A DNA stretch of 64,000 nucleotides from Xanthostigma xanthostigma (taxonomy: Eukaryota; Arthropoda; Insecta; Raphidioptera; Raphidiidae). The notes under the pieces were generated by a model that saw nothing but the letters and a program-made list of their open reading frames with translations, did not search any database and had not been told where the DNA came from. Where the stretch lies: positions 36,464,401-36,528,400 of the forward strand of contig OY754471.1 of the NCBI GenBank assembly GCA_963575645.1. The letters run 5' to 3'. A program made the position numbers and the translations under genes. Positions 1 through 11,349 of this stretch are shown piece after piece; within the stretch, counting starts at the first letter, position 1, and each line of letters starts with the position of its first letter.

Positions 1-2248
1 TAACAATTACATTCATAATAATAAATATAACAGTATACAAGGTACAGCAACAGTCTATTATGTAAAGGGGGACAATATTTCAATATGTACCAGAAAATTT
101 CAAATACAAAAATTAAATACTTTCAAAACACAGGTAAGGGATTATTTTTCTCAGTTATGTCTTTATAATAATTAATAAGCTTGAGTATAGTACCAGTTCA
201 TATAGACATACATTGCGGATAGAATAATGTAAATTTTAAATCTTAATGTAACTTTTAACATCATGTTTACTCTAGGTTTTTTGTGTACCGTTTATATGAC
301 GTATTTATAGCATTTTTTATGCTCCACAAATAACTATCTATCTATCTATCTATAAACAATAAATACATGTATGTAAATGTGCATATGTACACAATATATA
401 TAGTGTACAACTGAACATACATTTTCTATTAGTATGTAGTACTTTGATAGTTATACATATTATAAAACCCACGCAAACTATTGAATAAATCAATTTTCCC
501 TTCCTTTCTAGCGCTCAAGGTTACTCTTATATTTCTCCGCTATTGAATCATTTCCCATTTAACGTCACAGAAAATTGTAAATAAATAACTTGCTAAAGAA
601 GTTTCACTTCAAAAAAATGTTTTGAAAAACGTCTATATGAGTTTGATGGTCTTGATTATTACGTTCATAACTAATATCTTCTCGAGTTAAGTCGGGTCCG
701 ACACTTAGCTTAGCATTCAACCGCTGTCACTTTATTTTGGCGTTGGTCAAGTCATGGGTTGCACGGGCAACACCGGGTATAATAATACAAATTTTAGTCG
801 ACTCGTAAACGTTTGATAGAAATAATTCCCAAAGTACTATTTTTTCAACCCAGTCAAAAATATCTGGATCACAGTGTTGCAGTAGATCCGTTCTACTGGG
901 GCATTGATATTAACCTTCTTCTCCTTAAATATGGAATAAGCTGAATTTCCATGAAATCACAGTTGCATGAGCCATTTGAGAATGTTTCTTTTCATTTCAA
1001 AACATTTTCTCATTTAAAAAAATCTTTTTGTAAATACTCTTTGATCTAACATCGGATAAATCAGGTAGTTGATTATAATAAGGAAAAGAAGATAAAAAAA
1101 TGCTTCGATTTATCAAAGTAAAATATGAGCGTTATTACTGTTGTCGATTCCAACAAGCGTTCATACAATACTTAGGCAGGTTTCAAAATGTCATTCACAT
1201 TCATGGGTTATATTATAAGTGACGTTATTTTCGAAGGGTAGCTCAAAAATAGTAAATTGTATTAGCTAGAGTGTAATGAAGTGTGTATTTTTTATTCTCA
1301 CCCCAAAATTAGTATATTGGTCGCCTCGTCCCGTTGAATAGTAATGGGGGGGAGCATTTATTCAAAATATAATGATATTATAAGCAGGCTTTGGATAAAA
1401 AAATTGCATTTATATGTCAATTAGGGACAGTTTGCTTTTCAGTAATCGAAAATATAAGTAAATTACAAAGTAAAATACTAATATTATACAAAATATTATA
1501 TTATAACAACTTTGCATTTATGACAACTTGCCCATTTAAATAACGTTCTAAAATATCATATACATGACCAGAATTATATCACTTTTCGGCTTTTAAGCTA
1601 TTCTCTCCATGTGCACGAGTATTAATTACAGGCTAAAATGCGTACTCTTATTTTTTCCATTTTTTCAAATAATTTTCATTGATTACTATTATAAAATGAT
1701 CTCATTTACTTCATTAATTAGATACTAGAGAGCGCCAACTTCGGCAGTAGTGTTGTCGCTATGTTTCACGCACGGTCCCCATAGCCTTTCAAAGTATAAT
1801 TACTGCTGTAACTGGAATTTAATCATAATGATTATTATTTAGCCATTGAAATAATATTGCAGTAAATAAAATCTTTCTCATGATCGTTTATTAGTTTAAA
1901 ACACTTAAGCAAGTTCAGCTAAATAGAGAAAGTCAACATTCTTGTAGTGTTGTTATTAAAATATTAGCTCTCGCAGGTAGTCGATTCTGCGGTGCATTCT
2001 GCTATATATGAGAAAAATCAAGATTAACTGTCGTGGGCACTGTAGAGTAATGTAACTCAGCCAACGCGAAATTGGTTGTTTCGGGTTCAAGCCCCGACAG
2101 TGACATCTAAATTTTTCTTATATAAAAGCCTTCTAAAAATATTATGACGATAATCGTTTAATATTATGCTTTCACTAATTCAGTGAAAAAATATGCTGTA
2201 ACTAGAATTTAATCGTAATGATTATTATTAGCCATTGATATAATTACT
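1..2248. other. Unassigned AT-rich DNA
   Basis: I see no gene. The stretch holds a short CTAT microsatellite at 334-353 and a direct repeat of about 52 bp (1804-1855 and 2194-2245, starting TGCTGTAACT) whose copies lie about 390 bp apart and differ at a few positions. The interval between the direct repeats contains a tRNA-like B box, listed separately. The rest is low-complexity A+T without long open frames. Confidence 0.5.
2027..2101 (+). other. tRNA-like / SINE-like segment (weak)
   Basis: A sequence GGGTTCAAGCCCCG at about 2083-2096 resembles the pol III B box, and the 75-nt segment is closed by a perfect 7-bp stem, ACTGTCG at 2027-2033 with CGACAGT at 2095-2101. The T arm does not fit a normal tRNA cloverleaf next to that stem, so this is not a tRNA gene. 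A tRNA-derived SINE relic is one reading; chance is another. It lies inside the interval bounded by the 52-bp direct repeats. Confidence 0.2.
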
Positions 2249-2769
2249 TTATTCAACACGCGTGAGTAATATGTAATTTCGGGGCCCTGCTAAACGTGGG
2301 AGAAATAATATATTACTTCACTAGTGTAATAATGAATTTTCTGGCGTGGGAGAAATAATATATTACTTCACTAGTGTAATAATGAATTTTCTGGACCAAT
2401 AGAAACTCAGTAGCAAGCCCAAGCGCTAAATAATGAAAAAAACTGCAAGCAGCTTCTGGACCAATAGGAACGTGGTAGGCGGTATTGTATATATGAAAAC
2501 AGCATCGCAGTTCAGCGAAAGTCAAGGCAATCTTGTGTTTATACACTGACGTTGGGTACGTCAATCAATGAAGTGATTTATTATTTTTCCCTCTTTTATC
2601 AGGGCCCCGATTACATATTACTCCTGCTAGTTGAATAAAGTATTATGTGCGACTATTGATCGAAGGAGAATATTCCACTCGCGTGCGTTTTACCGCACTC
2701 GCTGCGCTCGTGCGGCAAATTTCACGCTCATGAAATCTTCTCCTTCTCTCACTAGTCGCGCAATATACT
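2249..2769 (-). mobile_element. Composite palindromic non-autonomous element, copy 1
   Basis: Two inverted-repeat modules are joined. The first has ends TTATTCAACACGCGTGAGTA and, inverted, near 2600-2640, with CAGGGCCCCGATTACATATT inside the end. The second (about 2640-2769) is a near-palindrome with TGCGACTA-type arms and a GC-rich inner hairpin of CCGCAC/GTGCGG type near 2693-2715. A 50-bp segment starting CGTGGGAGAA is tandemly duplicated at about 2296-2396. ATTACT occurs immediately outside each end (2243-2248 and 2770-2775), a possible target duplication. An 83-codon open frame on the minus strand is only the reading of the repeat. Other copies: 36263-36752 and the three-unit array at 57147-58522, in opposite orientation. 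Confidence 0.65.
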
Positions 2770-2775
2770 ATTACT

Positions 2776-4129
2776 GATAAATAGTTGGCTTAGATGACGT
2801 TTTTTGTCGTATTTCTGCTTTATGATGAACATCATGAAATCTAAAACATCGTCTCTGTATTTTTTTCCTATAGTCGTAGTTAGAAAAGAAAAAAAGTATC
2901 TCTAGCGGTCGGCAAGAGAGAGTGGTTTGGCGATATAAAACAGTCCGGCCAAGGCTGCAAGGAGTATGGCGCGTGGCGATGACGGCGTCAAGAAAATTGT
3001 CGCTCTTTCAAATCTAAAAGCTACTGTGGCAGCAGGTTCGGTCAGTATTTCATTAATGCTCGTTACGTGATCGTCTGGATGTATGCGCCTTAAAATCTAT
3101 AGCTGGGTTCCGATTCTCCGGCTTTTTTACATTTGCAATTCCAACATCACAAGTTACTAGCCCTGGCTAATTACTTGTCAGAGTAAGGGTCATTTTGTTA
3201 AAAAAAAACATCACAACTGTCGTAATGGTACTAATTTAGGTCAAAATTCACTTTTCAAAATTTTTCAACATATTATCGTTCTGAGGTTCCCCGATTAAAA
3301 AAAAAAACTTATTTTTGGAAAAGGATACGAACCTCCTTTGGGCGCCCGGTCTATGTTCCATTTTATGTGGAACGATTTTCTGTAATGCATTAATTATTTT
3401 CATGTATATATGTCTATGTCTATACTTTATTGATATTGTAATTGTAAAATTTTATATGTATTTTGATTCTTCATGCGGAACATCATTAGCTGTAGGGAAT
3501 CATTTAAAAAAATCACATATTTTCCCAATTTATTATTCGTTTCCAAATGTCAGATTTATATCTATGTATTTAAAAAGCTTTTAAATCTTGCTGCTTCCAT
3601 ACGCTGAAAGTTCTGATATTAAAGCACGACAAACGTTGATTATAAAAGCTTTTTGGAAATTAGTTTCAGGGAATTCAGTTTTTTTTATTAAAAGCATACT
3701 ACAAATTGAAATATTGATTTGTTGCTAAATTGTCTTCAAAAATGAAACTATACTAATATACTAATATGAAAAATCAAAGTATTTCCTGATGCGAAAAAAG
3801 CTAACATAATAAATAGTACATTATATTACAACGGCAGAAAATCGTTGATTATGGACGAGTCGCAACTGCCAATTTCAGTCGAGTAGCACACAGAATTTTT
3901 TTCTATAAATAGGTACATCGAAAGAGCGGCATTGAAAACAAACAAAAACACTGTAAATAAATATTGCATAGGTGAGGCGAACTGTAGTTAACAATCATCA
4001 CGTAGGATGGCATCACTTTCGCTTGCTTTCGGTTCGAAAAAAATTCTCAAGGAAGGAACACATGTGCGACCTTTATTTTTCGTGCAAAAGTCAAATTTTT
4101 TAAATATACATTATTAGTACTCAATTTAA
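2776..4129. other. Unassigned DNA with a fragment of repeat S
   Basis: No gene is recognisable. At 3223-3322 there is a truncated minus-orientation fragment of repeat S (described at 8592). A CpG-bearing patch near 2900-3020 has no open frame I can assign. Confidence 0.4.
3223..3322 (-). repeat. Repeat S, fragment
   Basis: The segment runs from AATGGTACTAATTTAGGTCA through the run of A followed by TTATTTTTGGAAAA. It matches, with substitutions, one end of the longer S copies at 30032, 31871 and 41320. Only about 100 bp is present. Confidence 0.6.
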
Positions 4130-4200
4130 ATAATAATAATTATTATTATTATTATAATAATAATAATAAATATTCTTTATTTGGGTACAGAACTGAAGCC
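4130..4200 (-). repeat. (AAT)n/(TTA)n microsatellite, possibly a LINE 3' tail
   Basis: Runs of TAA and TTA trinucleotides (4131-4173) are followed on the plus strand by TATTCTTTATTTGGG. Read on the minus strand this is an AATAAAGAATA signal followed by a TTA/TAA repeat tail, the pattern also seen after the LINE at 51393. No reverse transcriptase sequence is recognisable next to it, so the LINE reading is tentative. Confidence 0.45.
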
Positions 4201-5147
4201 GAAGCTGATTTCAATCTGCCCCATCGATAATAAGAGTACATATAAAATTTTCAAAAAAAAGATTGGTAAAAAGTAGCGTAATAAATACAAAATAGCGTAA
4301 TATAACTGATGAAATATAATATAGGTAGGTATTATATGCGTATAAAATATAAGAAAATCTAATAAATCTAATACATTTCCATTAAATATGTCTGTAAAAA
4401 CTCAAGTCTTATTTACCACAATCATAGCTTCACTTCCAATAAAGCTAGTAACATGAAAAACGTGCTTAGATGTTTAAGCTTTTATTTCGAAGGGCGTCTG
4501 GAAGATAAACAGACCCGAGTAAATCGCCTATTTTCACAAACTGACTCATTAAAATCTATGGGATACTTTCCATGGAAAATCGAGTTGCAATATTTTTTTA
4601 GACACAACGTACACACAGTCTTTAACCAGGTGACCTATGCTTGCTGTGTTTCGAGATGGACCGTTTTCTGGCGCACGTTTTCTGTTATCACTACCTGGGA
4701 AGAATTTGGTTCTTTCCACCTGTTTTTGCCATAGTAACCAAAGTTCTTTAAGTTCACAGACACTACACACATGTAAGCCATGAACGCGTATGCGTTACCC
4801 AGTAGCTGACTCCATATTGGTTCATGTGACAGATATAGTCCGGGAGGTGGTGTCAAAATTTATCAGTGATTTATCTCCGACTCAAATGTAATTGATTGAA
4901 GAGTTTAACCATTACTCAGTTCGAAATCGAAAGTCAGTCAGCGCTCCCGCGGTGAGTGTGGGCGTGGAAGGCTGTGAAACTCGTCGGAAAAACTATGAAA
5001 AAAAGTGATAAATCTGCTGATGAAAATTTGTTAGATTGTAAATAATTGATGATTAAACGTGAAAATACTCGTCAGTCACTTTCCCGACGGGGGAAACATC
5101 GTCAGTCATGAATGATTTCTTTTAAAAGAATATCAATTGCTCAGTAT
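4201..5147. other. Unassigned DNA; overlapping short ORFs only
   Basis: Between about 4453 and 4856 three open frames of 73-93 codons overlap on both strands. The minus-strand frame 4549-4770 (73 codons, Lys-rich) looks the most protein-like in codon choice, but I recognise no family and see no splice signals. I therefore call no gene. Confidence 0.3.
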
Positions 5148-5240
5148 TTGAATTTAAAATCGATATTTTCAGAACGAATAGTAGGAACTGAAAAATTCTA
5201 TTCCTACTATTCGTTCTGAAAATATCGATTTTAAATTCAA
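5148..5240. repeat. Perfect inverted repeat, 40-bp arms
   Basis: The 40-bp arm at 5148-5187 is repeated as an exact reverse complement at 5201-5240, with a 13-bp spacer. The arms are AT-rich and begin TTGAATTTAAAATCGAT. The sequence could fold into a 40-bp hairpin. Absence of any mismatch in an otherwise decayed landscape suggests a young event or gene conversion between arms. Confidence 0.85.
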
Positions 5241-6040
5241 GATTGGCCAATTAGTAAGCTATCAGATCATGGAAAAATTCAGGCCAAAAAGTGAGAATAT
5301 ATTTTTTTAATTTTTAACTCCCAAAATTCGGATTTTTGTAAAAAGAAAACCGAAGTAGATTTTCCGACCCTCAAGTGATAGAGGTTAAATTATTCCAAAT
5401 TAGTCATAGTTTTTTCTCTCGAAAAGAAAACGAGTGTACGGTGGACCTTAGCGGCACTATTTCTGTACAAACATCTTAAATTGATCTCAGTATTTTTTCT
5501 GTAAAAGTTCTGCTTCACGGTTTAAAAACACACTGTATGTTTTGGTGTACCTTTTGTGATAAAATGGCGCCTACCTCATTCATTTACATTAAAATGAAGA
5601 ATGTTCAACCAAATGCCGCCATCAATTAATCAAATAGAATACAAAAAAAACCGCGCCTCTTATTATGCAGATATGCACAGTCTAACTTAAAGCATACTTT
5701 AATAGTGTTAATTAACTGATATTAAATACTCAGTAGAAGTGTAATTATTTAAACGAACGAACAAGTCTTTCACTTTTTCTTTTCTTTAATAAAAGCGACG
5801 TTTTAATTTTATTATGCGCGGTGAGTAAAAAAAAAAGAAAAGAACATCACACCACATCAATATACACACAGCTTACTAAACGCCAACTTATTTTAATATT
5901 AATGGTATTTTTTAAGTAAAATGATCAAATCAATTCACAATAGATTTATATCAATTCTAGTCTATATTAATCATTTCGTCGAGGGGTTCATTATATTAGT
6001 TCCCATTTAGGTAATTATAAATTTGAAAAAATCTTAATTA
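5241..6040. other. Unassigned AT-rich DNA
   Basis: No open frame of note, no RNA gene and no clear repeat were found between the palindrome and the Helitron. An A-run near 5827-5840 and TA-rich stretches are the only features. Confidence 0.4.
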
Positions 6041-6785
6041 TCGATACTAATGTATAAAGCTAAAGAGTTTGTTTGTTTGGTTGGTTGGTTGAACGCGCTA
6101 ATCTCAGGAACTACTGGTTCGAATTGAAAAACATTTTTTTTTGTTGGATAACCCATTTATCGAGGAAGGCTATAGGCTATATAATATCACGCTACGACCA
6201 ATAGAAGCGGAGCATCAATGAAACAGGCAAAATGTACCTCAAAATTTTCGTCTATTCAGGTGAAATGCCCTAACTAAATATTCCAATATTAACGTCGTAC
6301 ATTGACAAGCCCGGCTAGCTCAGTCAGTAAAGCACGCGACTTTTAATATCAGGGACGTGGGTTTGAGCCCCACGTTGGGCGAATATATTTTCATTTTTTT
6401 TTTTTATTTTTCTTACATTTAAATTTATTTTAATTTTATTTACGACTAATTAAAATTAAATAAATCTAATTAATAGCTCAGTTGAAACCTGTTACAGTAC
6501 CTATATAAAAATAATTTTCCTATACAGTGTTTTCAATTAAATATTTATTATATTTTATTAATTCCAGTAATTATTGACTTCCAAGAAATTTATTATCTAT
6601 ATACTTATAAAAAGTATACCTATATACTGCATTTTATCGATAAAAACTTTTGAACGGTAACTCCGATCATCATGAAATTTGGACATAACATTCATCTCGG
6701 TAAACTAAGATGGATGTGCATATTCATGTCCCTCCCTCCTCCATTCGTTATTTTGCTCTCGGGTGAAACCGGGCGGGACCGCTAG
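6041..6785 (+). mobile_element. Non-autonomous Helitron with internal tRNA-Lys-like module
   Basis: The 5' end is TC (6041-6042) preceded by A. The 3' end is CTAG (6782-6785) followed by T, so the element sits between A and T without a target duplication, as Helitrons do. GGGTGAAACCGGGCGGGACC near the 3' end corresponds to the subterminal hairpin that is intact in the 26892 copy (CCCGG-GTGAAA-CCGGG about 11 nt before CTAG). The 5' part contains GTTTGTTTGGTTGG and ACGCGCTAATCTCAGGAACT. There is no Rep/helicase ORF, so mobilisation would be in trans. A tRNA-Lys-like block occupies 6309-6381. Related copies: 26892-27508 (with block) and 40444-40797 (without). Confidence 0.85.
6309..6381 (+). pseudogene. 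tRNA-Lys-derived sequence inside the Helitron
   Basis: The 73-nt segment begins GCCCGGCTAGCTCAGTCAGT and ends GAGCCCCACGTTGGGCG. That matches animal tRNA-Lys through the acceptor stem (GCCCGGC with GTTGGGC, two G-U pairs), the T arm and the pol III B box. The anticodon loop reads CTTTTAA, anticodon TTT. The anticodon stem (CGCGA versus TATCA) and the last D-stem pair are disrupted, so it is a pseudo-tRNA. Its place inside a Helitron is conserved in the 26892 copy. It may be the head of a captured SINE. Confidence 0.8.
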
Positions 6786-7491
6786 TGAAACTATAAAATG
6801 TTTTTTTACTTTTTAAAGAGGTTGGGTCAACAATTCAAAATGATTAAAAATTTGTTAAAATTTCAGAAATGTTCTCAGTGACATACATCATATCTCAAGT
6901 TTTGAATATTATGGACAGTCTCACTGTTGAAAAAATATATTTTTAATACATGCAATCAAATGGCAGTCAACGAAACAGTGAGATAAATAGTGTCCGACCG
7001 AGCTTTCGGTTTCGGTCTAGTGTCGGTAAAAAAACTGATTTCGGCTTAGTTTCGGTTTCGGCTGCCATCCAGCCGAAACTACGGTCGAAACAGAAACAAA
7101 ATTCGGGAGGTATCGCTACAATCAGACATGTTCTTTAATTTTATTGTAGTTCGTTAACAAGAGTATCACAGAAAATGGCCAAAGTTTAGAAGAAATAATT
7201 TTTACCTATCTAAACATATTAATTATTAGGTAAATACATTTAACTAAAAAGTAATTTTGTTTTGTTACTTTTATTTTATTTCATAATATTAAAATATTTG
7301 TGCTTTTTGAAATAAAGGGTTTAAGACGTGGCTAATTACAATAGTGTAGAAGCCAAAAATCAATATATTAAAAAAAATATGGGGGGTAATAATATATGAT
7401 AAGTTAATGATTAGTTAAAATATCAGATGCGGAATGATTAATATGTGATTGATTTAAAAATAAAGAATGATTACGGTAATCAAATCTTTTA
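6786..7491. other. Unassigned DNA between Helitron and MITE
   Basis: A 62-codon open frame at 6950-7138 (plus) lies in a stretch with repeated TTTCGGTT motifs (about 7000-7070). It has no recognisable domain and I do not call it a gene. The rest is AT-rich. Confidence 0.35.
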
Positions 7492-7891
7492 GTCAGAGTT
7501 CCCGTCGGAAAAAAAAATATTGATACATACTCTCCCCAAATTTTGTATATGGCTTCATTAGGCCTAGTCTGACACCTATTTCCTCTATGACTTTTCTTGA
7601 TTTTGGGGCGTTTTCCCTCTAAAGTTTCCGAAAGATGTCGTTTTGACGACATGTAAAAATTTATAGATACATTATTTTAGCGTTTTGGTTGAAGTTTTTA
7701 AGCTATCCAATTAAAAAAACAAACAGTATCTATAAATTTTTACCTGTCGTCAAAACGACATCTTTCGGAAAATTTAGAGGGAAAACGCCCCAAAATCAAG
7801 AAAAGTCATAGAAGAAATAGGTGTCAGACTAGGCCTACAAAGTTTGGAGAGAGTATGTGTCAGTAAAATGTTTGCCGACGGGCGCTCTGAC
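7492..7891. mobile_element. Foldback MITE, Tc1/mariner-like, copy 1
   Basis: The 400-bp element is bounded by TA on both sides (7490-7491 and 7892-7893). Terminal inverted repeats begin GTCAGAG..CCCGTCGG and extend through most of the element, about 180 bp per arm. The TA target and GTCAGAG ends fit the IS630/Tc1/mariner superfamily; this is inference from the ends, since no transposase is encoded. Open frames on both strands here (for example 7404-7652 minus) are readings of the arms. The second copy is at 38533-39011. Confidence 0.75.
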
Positions 7892-7910
7892 TATATGATT
7901 AAAACTCTTC

Positions 7911-7937
7911 AATAAATAAAATTATCGACCAATTTTT
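7911..7937 (+). repeat. Terminal scrap of the 59961 foldback family
   Basis: AATAAATAAAATTATCGACC and the following T-run match the outer end of the foldback at 59961-60320. Only about 27 bp remains. Confidence 0.4.
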
Positions 7938-8390
7938 CGTGTAATATTAGTATAGACAATTTTAAAAGATATATGAAAACGAAATAATTCTGCCCGGTTT
8001 TTTAGCGCACCGAAGATAGGATGGCGAATCATCAAATGTCGAGTACCTTGATGGCATAGATAGAAGGTGTATGTAGTTCCTGGAATTGTCTCAGAAGGGA
8101 AATTGCAAAAGCTAGGTAATGTAGATTGTAGACGACAGATGTCTGATGTTGCTATATGCACAAATAGGGTGAAGTAAAAAAATCAAAGAGAACGTAAAAT
8201 ATATCATATATTTGAACTCCTTGCAAAACAAATCGTGTGATGCCATCAGAATATTTCCGCATTGCATTTCAACCTTTTTAATGTCAACCGTTTTATATTA
8301 TTTATACTTTTTGAGTCATTCCATTCACCTGATAAATATTAACTATATATATAACGTAAAATACAGGCTGCTCACATTAGACTATCCATA
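7938..8390. other. Unassigned DNA
   Basis: No recognisable gene or repeat. A 79-codon minus frame (7922-8161) and a 62-codon plus frame (8212-8400) are uninterpretable. Confidence 0.3.
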
Positions 8391-8591
8391 TCTATACTAA
8401 TATTATAAAGAGAGACTGCAAATTTAGTGAGTTTGTGTGTATGTAGAAGGTAATCTCCCGAACCACTGCACCTATCTGAAAAATTCTTTCACCATTGTTT
8501 AGAATGGACCTTCAGGATAGACATAGGCTATATTATCACGTTAAAATAAAAACGCTCTTCGTGGAGTCCAATTTTGCAACGTAAGTCAACG
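8391..8591 (+). mobile_element. Helitron 5' fragment
   Basis: Starts with TC at 8391 (TCTATACTAATATTATAAAG) and continues with GAGTTTGTGTGTATG and GGACCTTCAGGATAGACATA. The same order of motifs occurs in the Helitron at 9909. No CTAG-type 3' end follows; the sequence runs directly into repeat S at 8592. Confidence 0.65.
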
Positions 8592-9198
8592 AAAAAATTC
8601 CAGCCAATTGGGCGACGGGACCATTCCAACTTCAAAAATGAAGAAAAGAAAATTTCTGATATCGCGTGAGGTAACGCGGGTAATGGCTGGTATGCAATAT
8701 GATACTTGCTATTCGTTGCCCTTGTTACCTACATAATATGTTCCACGTCATGTAAAAATTAATCAAAGCATACTTAACCAGCTTATCTCTGACAGATCTA
8801 CAAAACAAAAGAATAGCTGATTTTTTTTATTTTCAAAATATTTTCGAAACTAAAGTTTAGAAAAAAATGTTAACAAAACTTTCTTGAAAATATAAATAAA
8901 ATAAATAAGCCGTTATGACAAGTATACCATTATTATACAAAAAACACCGTTATAGCATGTATTTCTTCTGCGCATGCGCCGATTTTCCCCAAAAACTATA
9001 ACGCTCTTCATATTTGCACACCCTCCAAAAATTTTCTTTCAATCCGTTCATCCGTTTGACCTGTATCGTGCTCACAGACAAACAGACGCAAAGAGTTCTT
9101 TCAAAAATATGTTTTTTTTTGGATTCGGGGGACCTCAAAACGAAAAGTGATTTTTGACCTAAACTAGTACCATTTCCCACTTGTGGGTTGGAATGGTA
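8592..9198 (+). repeat. Repeat S, full-length copy
   Basis: S runs from AAAAATTCCAGCCAATTGGG to GTGGGTTGGAATGGTAAA. Near its ends it carries inverted ACCATTCCAAC / GTTGGAATGGT. It contains GCGCATGCGCCGATTTTCCC and CAGACAAACAGACGC. Other copies are at 3223 (fragment), 27598, 30032, 31871, 33392 and 41320-43066 (split). No ORF is shared, so S is non-autonomous. The superfamily is uncertain; it often abuts Helitron-type ends. Confidence 0.75.
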
Positions 9199-9908
9199 AA
9201 ACAACTGATTCTGCCGGTTTTGCCGAAAATAAGAGGTGAGATCTAAGAAGGTACAAGATTTTTATTTGTACTAAGTTTCTAGAACTGCTAGACGCCTAGA
9301 ACCGGTCAGAAAATGTTACTAACAATCGAAAAACACGCAGTTGTATTTGAGATGTAAGAAGTGATAATAATTTAGTAAATTTGGCAATACTGTAAAGATT
9401 GAAGAAGAAAACACAGACAAATATTATCCTGAATAAAAATGACGCCCAATTGGCAACCCCTTTGCAGAGTATGCGAACCAGTTCTTCCCTACCTACCTCT
9501 ACACACTTATCTACAGACTATGTTGAATATAATATGGTATAGCGTCGTCACTTATTTAATGGAAAACCAATTTTCAATATTCGCTTGAAAAAATAACATC
9601 AATATTATAAATTTATGGTCGCTTTCCGTAATAAAAATTAATCAACTGGAATTTACTGTGACTACATGTCAGCATTTCAATTTGTTAAAAAGAGTATTAA
9701 GAAACCAGACAAGTAAAGTCTGTCATGCTGTATAAAAATACACTTTTTTGCTCTTTTTTATTGTTTTATCTAAAAATAGTAGGTATATACGAAGATATAC
9801 TATTGGCGTTGATCGAATGGTGGAGCCTAGGAGCTAGATCATCAAATCTCCACCTTTCACACATTATAAAGGCGAAAGATAAAACAAATGCCGGCAAATA
9901 ATTGAGAA
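9199..9908. other. Unassigned DNA
   Basis: No recognisable gene or repeat between S and the next Helitron. Confidence 0.35.
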
Positions 9909-9938
9909 TCTATACTAATATTATAAAGAGAGAGTGCG

Positions 9939-10025
9939 GGCCAAGGGGGAGCACAAATTCTTCTAGGATGACGTGCATAACGGGCTATTAAGCCAAAACC
10001 CCTAATTTATTCACTCATTCATTCA
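9939..10025 (+). mobile_element. Short SINE/LINE-3'-end-like insertion
   Basis: The 87-bp insert is flanked by AGAGAGAGTGCG at 9927-9938 and 10026-10037. It ends with a CATTCATTCA tail, which with the long target duplication suggests target-primed reverse transcription. A 50-bp relative in the opposite orientation is at 27735-27784, also with its own 10-bp duplication. The caveat is that the host Helitron repeats this motif in its minisatellite, which could mimic a target duplication. Confidence 0.55.
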
Positions 10026-10520
10026 AGAGAGAGTGCGAATTTGTGAGTTTGTGTGTATGCGGAAGGTAATCTCTGAAACTACTCATCCGATATCAAAATT
10101 TTCTTCACCAATATTTAGAATGGACCTTCAAGTTGAACATAATATTATAAAGAGAGAGTGCGAATTTTGTGAGTTTGTGTGTATGCGGAGGGTAATCTTC
10201 AAAACTAATCATTCGATATTTTAAAATTTTCTTCACCAATATTTAGAATGGACCTTCAAGTTGAATATAATATTATAAAGACAATGCGAATTTTCTGAGT
10301 TTGTGTGTATGCGGAGATTAATCTCTGAAACTACTGATCCGATATCAAAATTTTCTTCACCAATATTTAGAATGGTACTTCAAGTTGAACATAATATTAT
10401 AAAGAGAGAGTGCGAATTTTGTGAGTTTGTGTGTATGCGGAGGATAATCTCCAAAACTACGCATCCGATTTCAAAATTTTTTTCACCAATATTTAGAATG
10501 GACCTTCAAAATGAACATAT
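10026..10520 (+). repeat. Minisatellite, four units of about 126 bp
   Basis: The word TGCGAA recurs at about 10034, 10159, 10285 and 10411, each followed by GAGTTTGTGTGTATGCGGA and later GAATGGACCTTCAA. Units differ by a few substitutions and one short deletion (third unit). The array lies wholly inside the Helitron. Confidence 0.85.
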
Positions 10521-10814
10521 TATCGTGTTAAAATAAAATCGCTTTTCGTGGAGACCAATTGTGCAACGTAATTGGACGAAAAAACGGTGGCAATCTACAA
10601 ATTCGGGCGAAGCCGGATCGGACCACTAATTTTAAGATAAAATTCAATGCAATGCTTCTTAGATCGTAATCAATTAGTCGTCTGCGCAAAACAGGAATTT
10701 GAAATTATATTGGGAAGTTATTGTAATAGGTCCAACAGTAGAACTAAAAAGTTCATATACACTATTTTTAAAAAAAAGTATGTGTGCGTGTACGTACGTA
10801 CGAAATTTTCAAGT

Positions 10815-10992
10815 TTTTAGTGTACTTTATTAAAAGTGCGATTTGCAGCCGGGCCAAAGCCGAAACGTTCAGTTAGTTATTATTATAATATTACGTATGC
10901 AAAATTTCAGCTCAATCGGAAATCGGGAAGTGGGTCAAATTTAACTATAGCAAGATTTAATTTCAGACAGACAGACAGACACCGGGACAGGT
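10815..10992 (-). repeat. Repeat U, single unit
   Basis: Contains TAAAAGTGCGATTTGCAGCC, ACGTATGCAAAATTTCAGCT and a CAGA microsatellite followed by CACCGGGACAGG. It is the reverse complement of the tandem copy at 61395-61830, where the middle portion is repeated three times. Confidence 0.7.
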
Positions 10993-11175
10993 GACACTAA
11001 ATAATAGCTTGTAAAAAACAATAACTTTGATCTTAAACTAAAAAAAAATAATAATATAACTAGGAATAAAACTGTTAGGTAGGTATATATTATATTTTTA
11101 ATATGAACAAATCTGTTAATGTAGGTATATTAGATATCGTGTCCATCGAGATAATAGTTAATAATAAAAATAGTT

Positions 11176-11349
11176 AATAATAAAAATCGCAGGATTGTGG
11201 ACAAAAAGTTAGATTTATCTTTTATCAATGTACGACGTTTCGTCTATAGATTTAGACTTTTTCTAAATCTATAGACGAAACGTCGTACATTATATTACAA
11301 TAAATGATAAATCTAACTTTTTGTCCACAATCCTGCGATTTTTATTATT
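11176..11349. repeat. Foldback element with GACGAAACGTC motif
   Basis: The left arm starts AATAATAAAAATCGCAGGAT and the right arm ends with its reverse complement at 11349. Arms of about 80 bp match almost perfectly apart from a short unpaired insert. The centre holds CTATAGACGAAACGTCGTAC in both orientations. The outer AATAATAAAAAT is also tandemly repeated just upstream. Confidence 0.75.

Larger units (their letters stand above)
9909..10629 (+). mobile_element. Helitron with internal minisatellite
   Basis: The 5' end is TC at 9909-9910 (preceded by A) followed by TATACTAATATTATAAAG. The presumed 3' end is CTAA at 10626-10629, apparently mutated from CTAG, preceded by GGCAATCTACAAATTCGGGC as in the intact tail ending CTAG at 58889. 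Inside are four tandem units of 125-126 bp (10026-10520) and, at 9939-10025, a short insertion with 12-bp flanking duplications. The two minus-free open frames at 10033-10224 and 10303-10536 just translate the tandem unit. Confidence 0.7.

Noticed and set aside
2313..2564. 83-codon minus frame also partly present at 57789-57983
   Set aside because: Similarity follows from the repeated element DNA; the frames diverge by frameshift between copies, so no coding constraint is evident.
6309..6381. Functional tRNA-Lys gene
   Set aside because: The anticodon stem is broken and the sequence is part of a repeated Helitron; a second copy is even more decayed.
7404..7652. Frame shared with 38787-39161 (EGKRPKIKKSHRGNRC peptide)
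   Set aside because: It is the arm of an inverted-repeat MITE read in one frame; it extends differently into flanking DNA in each copy.
10033..10536. Two open frames with the same peptide motif (SETTHPISKFSSPIFRMDL)
   Set aside because: The peptide repeats because the DNA is a 126-bp minisatellite inside a Helitron.
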